A stretch of DNA of 64,000 nucleotides, from the NCBI RefSeq assembly GCF_001439805.1, contig NZ_JYLK01000001.1, positions 124,001-188,000 on the forward strand. Reading direction: 5' to 3'. This stretch comes from Pseudomonas trivialis. GTDB lineage: Bacteria; Pseudomonadota; Gammaproteobacteria; Pseudomonadales; Pseudomonadaceae. Numbering within the stretch: position 1 is the stretch's first letter; the number at the start of each line of letters is the position of its first letter. A program made the translations under genes and the position numbers. This document shows, in pieces, positions 46,012 through 55,821 of the stretch. Below the pieces are notes generated by a model. That model was not told where the DNA came from, did not search any database, and saw only the letters and a program-made list of their open reading frames with translations.

Positions 46012-47916
46012 ATGCAAGTGGATCTGGAAGCTGACGGCGTGCGGGCTGAAAGCCTGCCGCGTTTTCAGCAAGGGCTGTTCCATGCCCGTCGATTGAGGCA
46101 AGCCGGTATCAGCCTCACCGCCCTGGGTGTCAGTGGTTGGGTGTTGGCGTTGTTTGTCGCGCTGTTTGCGCCACTGTCGATCTGGCCGGTGGTGTTGATC
46201 AATTGCGCCTCGGCCTTGCTGCTGCTGGTGGCCGGCTTGCAGTCGGCATGGTGGGTGGCCGACTGGCGCGCTCAGGCACTGGAAGCACCGCCGGTTGACG
46301 TGCCGGCTGAAGAAACGGGCCGCTACGCGCGCCTGATGGAGCGCTTTATCGCGCAGATCGGCACACCGGTCTTGTGGCTGTGCGGTTGGGCGTTGCTGGC
46401 GCTGATCAGCATCATCGAATTCTGGAACCTGGCCCTGCCTGCGGCCGCTATTGGCCAGTCCGCCAGCATCGGTGCTGCACTGGGGTTGGCCCTGGCGTTT
46501 GGCTTGCTGGTGTTCGAACGTCGTCTGGCCCAGGAAAGCGCCGCGCAATGGCCTGAAGCCTCATCCCTGGCCCAGTTGTGCCGCGTGGCCATCGGTTGTT
46601 TGCTGATTAGCTCGATCTGCCTGCTGTTTGCGAACGCCGAATCGGTGTGGCCGGTGCGCCTGGCCGTGCTGATGGGCGTGTTGCCCGCGCTGGTGGCACT
46701 GGAGTTTTTGATCAGGGCCGTGCTGTCACTGTTCAGCCCGCGCCAGCCGCGCCTCGAACCACGCCTGATGGCACAGAGTTTCATCGCCGGCCTGCTGCGC
46801 TGGCCGCCCCAGCCCTTGCTCGCCTTGCAGCACGAACTGCACAACCGCTACGGCATCGACCTGCGCCAGATCTGGGCGTTCACCTACATGCGCCGGGCAT
46901 TTTTGCCGGTGCTGTTGGTGGTGTTGGCCGTAGGCTGGGCGCTGACCGGCGTGCATGAAGTGCCCCTGCAAGGTCGTGGGATTTACGAGCGCTTCGGCGA
47001 ACCGGTGCAGGTGTTCGGGCCAGGTCTGCATACCGGGCTGCCATGGCCGTTGGGCCGTGTCATCAACGTGGAAAACGGCGTGGTGCATGAGCTGGCCACC
47101 AGTGTCAGCCAAGCTGCCCCATCCGAACCGGCGCCCGCTGAAGGCCCACCGCCAGCCATCGCCAACCGCCTGTGGGACGCCAGCCATGTGAATGACAAAT
47201 CCCAGGTCATTGCCAGCAGCAGCGGCGACAAGCAAGGCTTCCAGATCGTCAATATGGATGTGCGTTTCGTCTACCGCATCGGCCTTGGGGATCAGGCCGC
47301 ACTGGCCGCCACCTACAACAGCGCCGACGTGCCGACCCTGATCCGCAGCACCGCCAGCCGCATCCTGGTGCACGACTTCGCCTCGCGCACCCTCGACGAA
47401 CTGCTCGGCGAACAGCGCACGCGGCTGGCCGACGAGATCGGCCGCAGCGTGCAGGCCGACCTGCACAAGCTCGACAGCGGCGTGGAGATTCTCGCCACAG
47501 TGGTGGAAGCCATCCACCCGCCGGCCGGTGCGGCCAACGCCTACCACGGCGTGCAGGCCGCGCAGATCGGCGCCCAGGCCCTGATCGCCCGCGAGCGCGG
47601 CGCCGCCAGCGAGCAAACCAACCAGGCCTTGTTGCAAGCCAGCACCGCCCATGACCAGGCCGTGGCCAGCGCCCGCGAAGTGCATGCCGGCGCCCAGGCC
47701 GCAAACCTGCGCTTTGACGCCGAACAAAAAGCCTACGCCAGCGCTGGCCGGGCGTTCGTGCTGGAACAGTACCTGGGCCAACTCAGCCAGGGCCTGGCCC
47801 ACGCCAACCTGCTGATTCTGGATCACCGCCTGGGTGCCGACGGCGCTCCGACGATCGATCTGCGTTCTTTTACCTTGCCCGCCGATCCAGTGGCGCCGCG
47901 TAAAGCCGTTCAATAA
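46012..47916 (+). CDS. Large membrane SPFH-domain protein (HflK-like), first gene of a P-type ATPase operon
   Basis: 634 residues from ATG 46012; the frame upstream runs into the REPIN and is not coding. About five hydrophobic helices in the first 330 residues (for example GVSGWVLALFVALFAPLSIW, PVLLVVLAVGWALTG), then an SPFH/band-7 domain (VPLQGRGIYERFGEPVQVFG, GLHTGLPWPLGRVI, FVYRIGLGD) and an Ala-rich coiled coil (ANAYHGVQAAQIGAQALIAR). The N-terminal multi-helix part distinguishes it from normal HflK. SPFH proteins build membrane microdomains. Function here unknown; operon with two more SPFH genes and a metal ATPase. Confidence 0.82.
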   Translation: MQVDLEADGVRAESLPRFQQGLFHARRLRQAGISLTALGVSGWVLALFVALFAPLSIWPVVLINCASALLLLVAGLQSAWWVADWRAQALEAPPVDVPAEETGRYARLMERFIAQIGTPVLWLCGWALLALISIIEFWNLALPAAAIGQSASIGAALGLALAFGLLVFERRLAQESAAQWPEASSLAQLCRVAIGCLLISSICLLFANAESVWPVRLAVLMGVLPALVALEFLIRAVLSLFSPRQPRLEPRLMAQSFIAGLLRWPPQPLLALQHELHNRYGIDLRQIWAFTYMRRAFLPVLLVVLAVGWALTGVHEVPLQGRGIYERFGEPVQVFGPGLHTGLPWPLGRVINVENGVVHELATSVSQAAPSEPAPAEGPPPAIANRLWDASHVNDKSQVIASSSGDKQGFQIVNMDVRFVYRIGLGDQAALAATYNSADVPTLIRSTASRILVHDFASRTLDELLGEQRTRLADEIGRSVQADLHKLDSGVEILATVVEAIHPPAGAANAYHGVQAAQIGAQALIARERGAASEQTNQALLQASTAHDQAVASAREVHAGAQAANLRFDAEQKAYASAGRAFVLEQYLGQLSQGLAHANLLILDHRLGADGAPTIDLRSFTLPADPVAPRKAVQ

Positions 47917-47928
47917 GGAGTCTGTCTG

Positions 47929-48909
47929 TTGGGCGCTCATTCTCACGATCATCATCACGGCCACCACCACCATCATCACGGCGATGAGCAGGCGGCGGGC
48001 CCGTTTCCGTGGCGGCGCATGGCCTGGGCCGCGCTGCTGGTGCTGTTTGCCGTGGCGGCGGCGAGCCTGGTGCAGGTGCGCTCCGGCGAGGCCACGGTGA
48101 TCACCCGCTTCGGCAATCCGTCGCGGGTGCTGCTCGAACCGGGCCTTGGCTGGCGCTGGCCGGCGCCGTTCGAGGCAGCGATTCCGGTGGACCTGCGCTT
48201 GCGCACTACCTCCAGCGGCCTGCAGGACGTGGGCACCCGCGATGGCCTGCGCATTATCGTGCAGGCCTACGTGGCCTGGCAGGTGCAGGGCGATGCCGAC
48301 AACGTACAGCGCTTCATGCGCGCGGTGCAGAACCAGCCCGATGAAGCGGCGCGGCAGATTCGCACCTTTGTCGGCTCGGCGCTGGAAACCACGGCCGCCA
48401 GTTTTGACCTGTCCAGCCTGATCAACACTGACGCCGGTCAAGTGCGCATCGCCGAATTCGAGGCACAGTTGCGCCAGCAGATCGATCAACAATTGCTCAC
48501 CACCTATGGCGTGCGCGTGGCGCAAGTCGGCATCGAGCGGCTGACCTTGCCCTCGGTGACCCTCACCGCCACCGTCGACCGCATGCGCGCCGAACGCGAA
48601 ACCATCGCCACCGAGCGCACCGCCGTGGGCAAGCGCGAGGCCGCGCAGATTCGCTCGGCGGCCGAGCGCGACGCACGCATCATGCAGGCCGATGCCACGG
48701 TGAAAGCCGCTGACATTGAAGCGCAATCGCGGGTCGAAGCCGCGCAGATCTACGGTCGCGCTTACGCCGGCAACCCCCAGCTGTACAACCTGCTGCGCTC
48801 GCTGGACACCTTGGGCACGGTGGTGACGCCGGGCACCAAAATCATCCTGCGCACCGACGCGGCGCCCTTTCGCGCGCTGGTCGATGGGCCCAGGGACGTC
48901 CAGCCATGA
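47929..48909 (+). CDS. SPFH-domain protein with His-rich N terminus (HflC-like)
   Basis: 326 residues from TTG 47929, 8 nt after AAGGAG. The N terminus is a natural metal-binding tail, GAHSHDHHHGHHHHHHGDE, before one membrane helix (MAWAALLVLFAVAAASLVQV) and a band-7 domain (VRSGEATVITRFGNPSRVLL, EPGLGWRWPAPFE, VPVDLRLRT-like). The C-terminal coiled coil is REAAQIRSAAERDARIMQAD. The cytoplasmic His tail next to a metal P-type ATPase suggests zinc, nickel or copper sensing or delivery; that is inference. Confidence 0.85.
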   Translation: MGAHSHDHHHGHHHHHHGDEQAAGPFPWRRMAWAALLVLFAVAAASLVQVRSGEATVITRFGNPSRVLLEPGLGWRWPAPFEAAIPVDLRLRTTSSGLQDVGTRDGLRIIVQAYVAWQVQGDADNVQRFMRAVQNQPDEAARQIRTFVGSALETTAASFDLSSLINTDAGQVRIAEFEAQLRQQIDQQLLTTYGVRVAQVGIERLTLPSVTLTATVDRMRAERETIATERTAVGKREAAQIRSAAERDARIMQADATVKAADIEAQSRVEAAQIYGRAYAGNPQLYNLLRSLDTLGTVVTPGTKIILRTDAAPFRALVDGPRDVQP

Positions 48910-49949
48910 GCGAGCGTGACGGCCCGGACGGCCCGGACGGCCCGTGGGTCCAGGCCGGGCGCCTGACCTTCCTTGCGCTCTACGCGGTGATGGTGTTGGC
49001 GGCACTGGCCTGGGCCTTTTCCAACGTGCGCCAGATCGACCCGCAGAACCGCGCCGTGGTGCTGCACTTCGGCGCTCTGGACCGCATTCAGAACGCCGGC
49101 CTGTTGTTGGCGTGGCCGCAACCCTTCGAGCAGGTGGTGCTGCTGCCGGCGGCCGACCGCGTGATCGAGCGCCGGGTGGACAACCTGCTGCGTTCGGAGG
49201 CGGCGCTGCAGGCCGACCGCGTGGCCAGTTTTGCCACGCCGTTGAGTGACGCCCTGGCCGGTTCCGGTTATCTGCTGACCGGCGATGCCGGCGTGGTGCA
49301 ACTGGATGTGCGGGTGTTCTACAAGGTCAGCGAACCCTATGCGTTCGTGTTGCAGGGCGATCATGTGCTGCCCGCGCTGGATCGGCTGGTGACGCGCAGC
49401 GCCGTGGCCCTGACCGCCGCGCGCGACCTGGACACTATCCTGGTGGCGCGCCCGGAACTGATCGGCAGCGATAACGGCGCCGCCGAACGCCGCGAACGGC
49501 TGCGCGGCGACCTGGTGCAAGGCATCAACAAGCGCCTGGCCGAGTTGGCCGCCAGCGGCCTGGGCCTGGGCATCGAAGTGACCCGTGTCGACGTGCAGTC
49601 CAGCCTGCCGGGCCCGGCGGTAAACGCCTTCAACGCGGTACTCACGGCCAGTCAGCAAGCTGACAAGGCCGTGGCCAATGCTCGCACCGACGCGGAAAAA
49701 CTGACCCAGGCCGCCAATCAGCAGGCCGACCGTGTGGTGCAGGTCGCCCACGCCCAAGCCAGCGAACGTCAGGCCAGCGCCCAGGCGCAAACCGCCACTG
49801 TCGCCAGCCTGGCCCAGGTCAAAGACCCAGGGCTGATGCTGCGCCTGTACCGCGAACGCTTGCCGAAGATCCTCGGCCAGGCCGGTTCCGTGACCACGGT
49901 CGATCCCAGGGACGACTCCCGCTTGATCATTCAGGGCGCCGACAAATGA
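48906..49949 (+). CDS. SPFH-domain protein (HflK-like)
   Basis: 347 residues, start overlapping the previous stop by ATGA. A short GPDGPDGP N terminus, one membrane helix (LTFLALYAVMVLAALAWAFS), a band-7 domain (QIDPQNRAVVLHFGALDRIQ, DAGVVQLDVRVFYKV) and an alanine/glutamine-rich coiled coil (ASERQASAQAQTATVASLAQ). With the previous gene it forms an HflK/HflC-type pair; the genuine hflKC of pseudomonads lies near hfq-hflX, so this is a paralogous set. Confidence 0.85.
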   Translation: MSERDGPDGPDGPWVQAGRLTFLALYAVMVLAALAWAFSNVRQIDPQNRAVVLHFGALDRIQNAGLLLAWPQPFEQVVLLPAADRVIERRVDNLLRSEAALQADRVASFATPLSDALAGSGYLLTGDAGVVQLDVRVFYKVSEPYAFVLQGDHVLPALDRLVTRSAVALTAARDLDTILVARPELIGSDNGAAERRERLRGDLVQGINKRLAELAASGLGLGIEVTRVDVQSSLPGPAVNAFNAVLTASQQADKAVANARTDAEKLTQAANQQADRVVQVAHAQASERQASAQAQTATVASLAQVKDPGLMLRLYRERLPKILGQAGSVTTVDPRDDSRLIIQGADK

Positions 49950-51853
49950 GCGATTCCATGCTGACGTCCGCCGAGCAGCGCAGCGCCGCACGGCAATTGA
50001 CTTTGGCGATGCTGGCTTTGGGCTTGCTGGTATTGGGTCTGGTCTGGCGCTGGCTGGCCCCCGACCAGAGCGGTGTCAGCCAATTGCTGCTGGGCGTGGC
50101 CTCGCTGCTGGTGGCTGTGCCGGTGATGCGTTCGGCCTGGTACAGCCTGCGCTTCCCCAGCCTGCACGGCATCACTGACCAATTGATCGCCCTGGCCATG
50201 CTCGGCGCCTGGGCCACGGGCGATCTGCTGACCGCCGCGCTGCTGCCGATCATCATGATTTTCGGGCATGTGCTGGAAGAGCGCAGCGTGATTGGCTCCC
50301 AGGAGGCGATTCATGCCCTGGGCAAGCTCACCCGCAGCCAGGCGCGCCGGGTGCAGCCCGATGGCAGCATCGTGGAAGTGGATAACGGCACGCTCAATAC
50401 CGGCGATATCGTTGAAGTGCGCGCCGGCGACCGCGTGCCCGCCGATGGCGTGGTGCTGTCGGGCCAGGCGAGCCTCGACACGGCGCCGATCACCGGCGAG
50501 TCGGTGCCCCTGGAGGCTTCGGCCGGGGTGCAGGTGTTCGGCGGCGCGATCAACCTCGACGGCCTGCTGCGCCTGGAGGTTACGCGCACCGGCGATGAGT
50601 CGACCCTGGGCAAAGTCATCGCCCTGATGCAGAACGCCGAGCGCGCCAAGCCGCCGATCACGCGGTTGCTGGAGCGTTATGCCGGCAGCTATATGGTGCT
50701 GGTGCTGTTGCTGGCGGCCGTGACCTGGTTTGTGACCAACGACGCCCAGGCGATGCTCGCGGTGCTGGTGGCGGCGTGCCCCTGCGCCCTGGTGCTGTCG
50801 GCGCCGGCCACGGCGATTGCCGGCATTGCGGTGGCGGCGCGCCATGGCATTCTGATTCGCAGCTCGGCGTTTCTGGAGGAATTGGCCGATCTCACCTCAT
50901 TGGTGGTCGACAAGACCGGCACGCTGACCTTCGGCACTTTGCGGTTGCAGTCTATCGAGGGCCCCTCCACGGACCGCGCGGCGGTGCTCAACCTGGCGGC
51001 CAGCCTCGGTTCGGCCAGCAGTCACCCGGTCAGCCGTGCGTTGGCGGGGTTGGGCACGCAGCTGCCGGTGCTGACCGATATTCGCGAGCGTCAGGGCCTC
51101 GGTGTGCTTGCACAGACCGGGGAGGGCGAAGCCGCGCTGGGGCGGCCGGAATTGTTCGAGCAGTTGGGCATCATGACCACGGCGGTTCCCCGTCACGACG
51201 GCCCGATTGCCGGGCTGGCGCTGAACGGGCGGTTCCTGGCCTGGCTGCTGCTGGCCGACAGCGTCAAGCCGGAAGCGCGCCAGGCCCTGCAGGAACTGCG
51301 CGAGCTGGGCCTGGGCCGGCAATTGCTGCTCACCGGCGACCGCCAGAGCGTGGCCGATAGCCTCGCGGCGCAGGTGGGCATCAGCGACGTGCAGGCCCAG
51401 GCTCTGCCGGAAGACAAGCTCAACCGTGTGCTGGGCGAAATCGGCAGCGGTTTCAGGCCGATGGTGGTGGGCGACGGCATCAACGACTCGCTGGCGCTCA
51501 AGGCCGGTGTGGTCGGCGTGGCGATGGGCGCGGGGGGCGCGGATATCGCCCTGGCCTCGGCGGATGTGGTGCTGATCGGCAGCGACCTGCGTCGCCTCGG
51601 CACCTGCGTGCGGCTGAGTCGCCAATGCCGGCGCACGTTGCAGGTCAACGTGATCATCGGTCTGGGTTGGACCCTCGCCATTGTGGTGTTCGCTGCGTTT
51701 GGCTGGCTGGGCGCGGCCGGAGCCATGATCGCGGCGCTGCTGCATAACCTCAGCACCTTGCTGGTGCTGGGCAACGCGGGGCGTTTGCTGCGTTTTCAGG
51801 AGCCACTGTTGAAGCTCGAAGAGGATGCCGGTAGTCCGCTGGCAGATAGATAG
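49946..51853 (+). CDS. P1B-type heavy-metal-transporting ATPase
   Basis: 635 residues, overlapping the SPFH gene by ATGA. Contains the TGES loop (DTAPITGESVPLEA), the membrane metal site CPCALVLSAPAT (CPC, usual for copper, zinc or cadmium pumps), the phosphorylation site VVDKTGTLTFG and the hinge VVGDGINDSLALKAG. It lacks an N-terminal metal-binding domain, which the His-rich tail of the SPFH partner might replace. Eight membrane helices expected. It exports a metal ion; which one cannot be told from CPC alone. Confidence 0.9.
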   Translation: MSDSMLTSAEQRSAARQLTLAMLALGLLVLGLVWRWLAPDQSGVSQLLLGVASLLVAVPVMRSAWYSLRFPSLHGITDQLIALAMLGAWATGDLLTAALLPIIMIFGHVLEERSVIGSQEAIHALGKLTRSQARRVQPDGSIVEVDNGTLNTGDIVEVRAGDRVPADGVVLSGQASLDTAPITGESVPLEASAGVQVFGGAINLDGLLRLEVTRTGDESTLGKVIALMQNAERAKPPITRLLERYAGSYMVLVLLLAAVTWFVTNDAQAMLAVLVAACPCALVLSAPATAIAGIAVAARHGILIRSSAFLEELADLTSLVVDKTGTLTFGTLRLQSIEGPSTDRAAVLNLAASLGSASSHPVSRALAGLGTQLPVLTDIRERQGLGVLAQTGEGEAALGRPELFEQLGIMTTAVPRHDGPIAGLALNGRFLAWLLLADSVKPEARQALQELRELGLGRQLLLTGDRQSVADSLAAQVGISDVQAQALPEDKLNRVLGEIGSGFRPMVVGDGINDSLALKAGVVGVAMGAGGADIALASADVVLIGSDLRRLGTCVRLSRQCRRTLQVNVIIGLGWTLAIVVFAAFGWLGAAGAMIAALLHNLSTLLVLGNAGRLLRFQEPLLKLEEDAGSPLADR

Positions 51854-51917
51854 CCTCCTACTTTGTCTGCGGATGGTCTACCCTCAATTCGGACTTCTGA
51901 ACAAGGGGGGATTACTC

Positions 51918-53105
51918 ATGCTCGCGCAACTTCCACCGGCCTTACAGAATCTTCAGCTCCCGCTGCGTCTGCGACTCTGGGATGGCCATGAATTCAACCT
52001 GGGCCCCGAGCCCAGTGTGACCATCGTGGTGAAGGACCCCACCGTCGTCACACAGCTGACCCACCCCACCCTCGACTCGCTGGGCGAGGCGTTCGTCGAA
52101 GGCAAACTCGAGCTGGAAGGCTCCATTACCGACGTCATCCGGGTATGCGACGAGCTGAGTCACGCCCTGATCGACGATGACGAGGGCACGCGCCCGGTGC
52201 GCTCGATCCACGACAAGGCCACCGACGCGGCGGCCATTTCCTACCATTACGATCTCTCCAACGCGTTCTACCAGCTGTGGCTGGACCAGGACATGGCGTA
52301 CTCCTGCGGCTATTTCGAAACCGGCAGCGAATCCATCGATCAGGCCCAGCAGGACAAATTTCGCCACCTGTGCCGCAAGTTGCGCTTGCAGCCCGGCGAA
52401 TACCTGCTGGACGTAGGGTGCGGCTGGGGAGGACTGGCACGGTATGCGGCGCGTGAGTTCGGGGTGAACGTGTTGGGCATCACCTTGAGCAAGGCGCAAT
52501 TGGCCCTGGCGCGTGAGCGAGTGAAAGCCGAGGGGCTGGAAGACCAGGTCGACCTGCAACTGCTCGATTACCGCGACCTGCCCCAGGACGGGCGTTTCGA
52601 CAAGGTGGTGAGCGTGGGCATGTTCGAGCACGTCGGCCATGCCAACCTCACGCAATACTGCAAGACGCTGTTTGGCGCGGTGCGTGAAGGTGGCCTGGTG
52701 ATGAACCATGGCATTACCGCCAAGCACACCGACGGTCGCCCGGTGGGGCGTGGCGCCGGTGAGTTTATCGGGCGTTATGTGTTCCCCAACGGCGAGCTAC
52801 CGCATTTGGCGATGATGACCGCCGAGATCAGTGACGCGGGGCTGGAAGTGGTCGACGTCGAAAGCCTGCGCCTGCACTACGCGCGCACCCTGGACCACTG
52901 GAGCGAGCGCCTGGAAGACAACCTGGAGGCGGCGGCGCGGATGGTGCCGGAACAGGCGCTGCGCATCTGGCGCTTGTACCTGGCCGGATGCGCATATGCG
53001 TTTGCACGGGGCTGGATCAATCTGCATCAGATTCTTGCGCTCAAGCCCCATGCGGACGGCAGTCATGAACTGCCGTGGACGCGCGACGATATTTATCGAG
53101 GATGA
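51918..53105 (+). CDS. cfa: Cyclopropane-fatty-acyl-phospholipid synthase
   Basis: 395 residues from ATG 51918 (AGGGGGGA upstream). It adds a methylene from SAM across double bonds of membrane phospholipid acyl chains. SAM-binding motif LLDVGCGWGGLARYAAREFG, then VLGITLSKAQ, VSVGMFEHVGHANL and FIGRYVFPNGELPHL; the Tyr and Glu/His bicarbonate-site segment YHYDLSNAFYQLWLDQDMAY is complete. The frame upstream of 51918 overlaps the ATPase gene and is not used. Confidence 0.94.
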   Translation: MLAQLPPALQNLQLPLRLRLWDGHEFNLGPEPSVTIVVKDPTVVTQLTHPTLDSLGEAFVEGKLELEGSITDVIRVCDELSHALIDDDEGTRPVRSIHDKATDAAAISYHYDLSNAFYQLWLDQDMAYSCGYFETGSESIDQAQQDKFRHLCRKLRLQPGEYLLDVGCGWGGLARYAAREFGVNVLGITLSKAQLALARERVKAEGLEDQVDLQLLDYRDLPQDGRFDKVVSVGMFEHVGHANLTQYCKTLFGAVREGGLVMNHGITAKHTDGRPVGRGAGEFIGRYVFPNGELPHLAMMTAEISDAGLEVVDVESLRLHYARTLDHWSERLEDNLEAAARMVPEQALRIWRLYLAGCAYAFARGWINLHQILALKPHADGSHELPWTRDDIYRG

Positions 53106-53515
53106 GGCAGGTCGTCCCACGAGATGTCGCGTGGGTCGACGATGTCATGCGGGTGTATCTGGAAGGTGCCGTGCTGCTTGGGAATGTTCGGGTCTGAGGG
53201 CAGATAGGCTTGCTGCCCGAACGTCATCGCGGGTTGGTCGAAGGTAAGCGTGTGCAGCGCGACGTTGTCGTACCAGTCGGCATGGGGCAGCGAGATGAAC
53301 GTCATCTCCCAAGTGTCGCCGTCTACCTGGCCTTTGGTGACATAGACACCGTAATGGTTCTCGCCAGGGGAGAGTATTTTGTACACGCCGTTATCGTAGA
53401 GAAGCAGCACTGCGTCCGTGAACGGTTTGGCCTCGTAGAGCACGGCGTAGAGCAAATCGATTTTGTACGTGGGCGCACCCAGTTCCACAGGGATCGTGAC
53501 AGCGTTTTCTTGCAT
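53093..53515 (-). CDS. Conserved hypothetical protein
   Basis: 140 residues with TAAGGAACG before the ATG; its 3' end overlaps the end of the cfa gene by 13 bp (convergent). Beta-rich and soluble, with aromatic and acidic residues (LYDNGVYKILSPGENHYGVY, HADWYDNVALHTLTFD). No signal peptide or motif that I recognise. Single-gene unit. Confidence 0.65.
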   Translation of the reverse strand: MQENAVTIPVELGAPTYKIDLLYAVLYEAKPFTDAVLLLYDNGVYKILSPGENHYGVYVTKGQVDGDTWEMTFISLPHADWYDNVALHTLTFDQPAMTFGQQAYLPSDPNIPKQHGTFQIHPHDIVDPRDISWDDLPHPR

Positions 53516-53559
53516 GGTCTGCGTTCCTTATCGAGGGAGACGACCTGATTCTAAACCGC

Positions 53560-54240
53560 CTCTGTGGCGAGCGTGCTTATCGTGGCGAGCGGACTTGCCC
53601 CTAATTGAATAAAACGCGGTGTACCTGACACTACGCAGCGCGTGGTTTTGGGGCTGCTGCGCAGCCCAGCGCGGCGGCCCACGCTCCAAAGCCTGCGTTC
53701 GGCCAGTGTGTTTGACGGGGCGCTTCCAGATCAAGATCAAAAGCGCGGCGGCCTGAGAGCCGGCCGAAATGGTCTGCCGAACGCTGTAAAAAATGTGGGA
53801 GGGGGCTTGCTCCCGATGGCGTCGGCCCAGCAAACATTGACGTGGACTGACCCACCGCTTTCGCGGGCAAGTCGAATCGTCGCACCGCAGCTCTTATCAA
53901 ACAAAAAATAACTTATTGATTTTAAACCTGAAGTTTCAAGCAGCCACATTCCTGTGGCGAGCGGGCTTGCCCCGCGCTGGGCTGCGCAGCAGCCCCAAAA
54001 CCCTGTTCTGCGTAGTGTCAGGTACACCGCGTTTCTTTGATTGGGGGCGCTTCGCGCCCCAACGCGGGGCAAGCCCGCTCGCCACAGAAGCCCCAGTTTG
54101 CTGCGCGACAGCGCTAAGTCGAAGACTTGGCAGCCCCCACATTTGATCTCGTCGCTTTGAGCATTGCGTTCTCTTAACTGAACGGCATTGGGGCAAGCCC
54201 ACTCGCCACAGGGCGTGGCCCCTCCCACAGGACGTTGTGT
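53560..54240. repeat. REP/REPIN cluster
   Basis: About 680 bp without a gene, packed with at least six REP units of two types: GTGGCGAGCGGACTTGCCCC and GTGGGAGGGGGCTTGCTCCC. One large inverted pair brackets 53953-54085 (GTGGCGAGCGGGCTTGCCCC / inverse GGGGCAAGCCCGCTCGCCAC). The segment between carries a copy of GGGGCTGCTGCGCAGCCCAG-type sequence seen also at 53650-53672 in inverse order. ORFs drawn across it are artefacts of the repeats. Confidence 0.85.
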
Positions 54241-54246
54241 TGGCGG

Positions 54247-55686
54247 TTAGAGAATCGGTGAAATAAGCCGCGCGATTCGCATGCCCAGTTGCTGCAGGCG
54301 CCGGGTCTCGCGGCTTTCCGCCAGGCTCATCTCATGGGCCAGGGCGAAATCTTCCAGCAGCATCTGCTCCACCTGTTTGGCGAAGGCCTCGTCAACCGTG
54401 AGCAACATCACCTCGAAATTCAACCGGAAAGAACGGTTGTCCATATTCGCGCTGCCGATGGCGCTGATTTCGCCGTCCACCAGCACCACTTTCTGGTGCA
54501 GAAAGCCGGGCGTGTAGCGAAACACCCGCACGCCGGCGCGCACCGCTTCGATGGCGTACAGGCTGGACGCGGCATACACGATGCGATGGTCCGGGCGCGA
54601 CGGCAGCAGGATGCGCACGTCCACGCCGCGCAGCACCGCCAGGCGCAGCGCGGCGAACACAGCTTCGTCGGGGATGAAATACGGGGTGGTGATCCAGACC
54701 CGTTCGGTGGCGGCATGGATGGCTTCGACGAAGAACAGCGAGCAGGTTTCATACGGATCGGCCGGGCCACTGGCGAGCAGTTGGCAGAGCACACCGTCTT
54801 CGGGATAGGTATCCGGCAGGATCAGCGGCGGCAGCTCCCGCGCGGCCCAGAACCAGTCTTCGGCGAATGACTCCTGCAGGCACGCCACCACCGGGCCGGT
54901 GACCTGCACGTGGGTATCGCGCCAGGGCGCCAGTGGCGGCTTTTTGCCGAGGTATTCATCGCCGACGTTGTGGCCGCCGACAAACCCGGTAACACCGTCC
55001 ACCACCACGATTTTGCGATGGTTGCGGAAGTTGACCTGGAAGCGATTGAGCCAGCCGCTGCGAGTGGCGAACGCCTTGACCTTGACCCCGGCGTCACGCA
55101 GCGACTGCACATAGCGATGGGGCAGGGCGTGGCTGCCGATGCGGTCGTAGAGCACGTGGATGTCGACCCCTTCGGCAGCCTTCGCCTTGAGCAGGGCGTG
55201 CAACTGGCGGCCCAGCGCGTCGTCGTGAATGATGAAGAACTGGAACAATACGGCGGATTTTGCGCCGCGAATGGCGTCGAAAATCGCGCTGAAGGTAGCT
55301 TCACCGTTGATCAGCAGGCGCACTTGGTTATTGGCCAGGCACGGCATGCGTCCCAGTTTGGGCATGGCACGCAGGGAGGTGTAGGCGGTGGAATTGCGTG
55401 CGGCGAGGGCTTCCTCGACCCACGGGCGCCAGTTCAGCTCATTGATGGCGGCGTGCATTTCCTGATTGGCTTGGCGACGCGCCTGGATATACGCATCGAA
55501 CGTGCTGCGGCCGAAGATCAGGTAGGGGATCAGCGTGAGGTACGGCATGAACATCAGCGACAATGCCCAGGCGATTGAGCCTTGGGCGGTGCGCACCGTC
55601 AGCACCGCATGGATCGCGGCGAGTGTTCCGAAAAAATGCAGCGTGGCGATGAAGTAGGCGAGCAGGTGCGGGCCAAAAAAATCCAT
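54247..55686 (-). CDS. cls: Cardiolipin synthase, phospholipase D family
   Basis: 479 residues from ATG 55686. Two N-terminal helices ([40 protein letters not shown]) then two HKD motifs, [16 protein letters not shown] and [16 protein letters not shown], each with the Asn/Asp-Gly spacing. It joins two phosphatidylglycerols to cardiolipin and glycerol in the inner membrane. Single gene with REP elements behind. Length and the double HKD fit ClsA. Confidence 0.93.
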   Translation of the reverse strand: MDFFGPHLLAYFIATLHFFGTLAAIHAVLTVRTAQGSIAWALSLMFMPYLTLIPYLIFGRSTFDAYIQARRQANQEMHAAINELNWRPWVEEALAARNSTAYTSLRAMPKLGRMPCLANNQVRLLINGEATFSAIFDAIRGAKSAVLFQFFIIHDDALGRQLHALLKAKAAEGVDIHVLYDRIGSHALPHRYVQSLRDAGVKVKAFATRSGWLNRFQVNFRNHRKIVVVDGVTGFVGGHNVGDEYLGKKPPLAPWRDTHVQVTGPVVACLQESFAEDWFWAARELPPLILPDTYPEDGVLCQLLASGPADPYETCSLFFVEAIHAATERVWITTPYFIPDEAVFAALRLAVLRGVDVRILLPSRPDHRIVYAASSLYAIEAVRAGVRVFRYTPGFLHQKVVLVDGEISAIGSANMDNRSFRLNFEVMLLTVDEAFAKQVEQMLLEDFALAHEMSLAESRETRRLQQLGMRIARLISPIL

Positions 55687-55821
55687 GAACGGCGATACTC
55701 CAGACAATCCAGTGCAGTGCGTAACAGACCATGTTCGGCCACGAATGTCGCTATTTTATTTGCCGTGCAACACTGGCACGTCCGCGGCGTCTAACGCCCA
55801 CAATTACCCAGGAGTTACCCG

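Noticed and set aside
46726..49005. 759-residue antisense frame opposite the SPFH genes
   Set aside because: Gly/Gln/His-rich shadow of three well-supported plus-strand genes.
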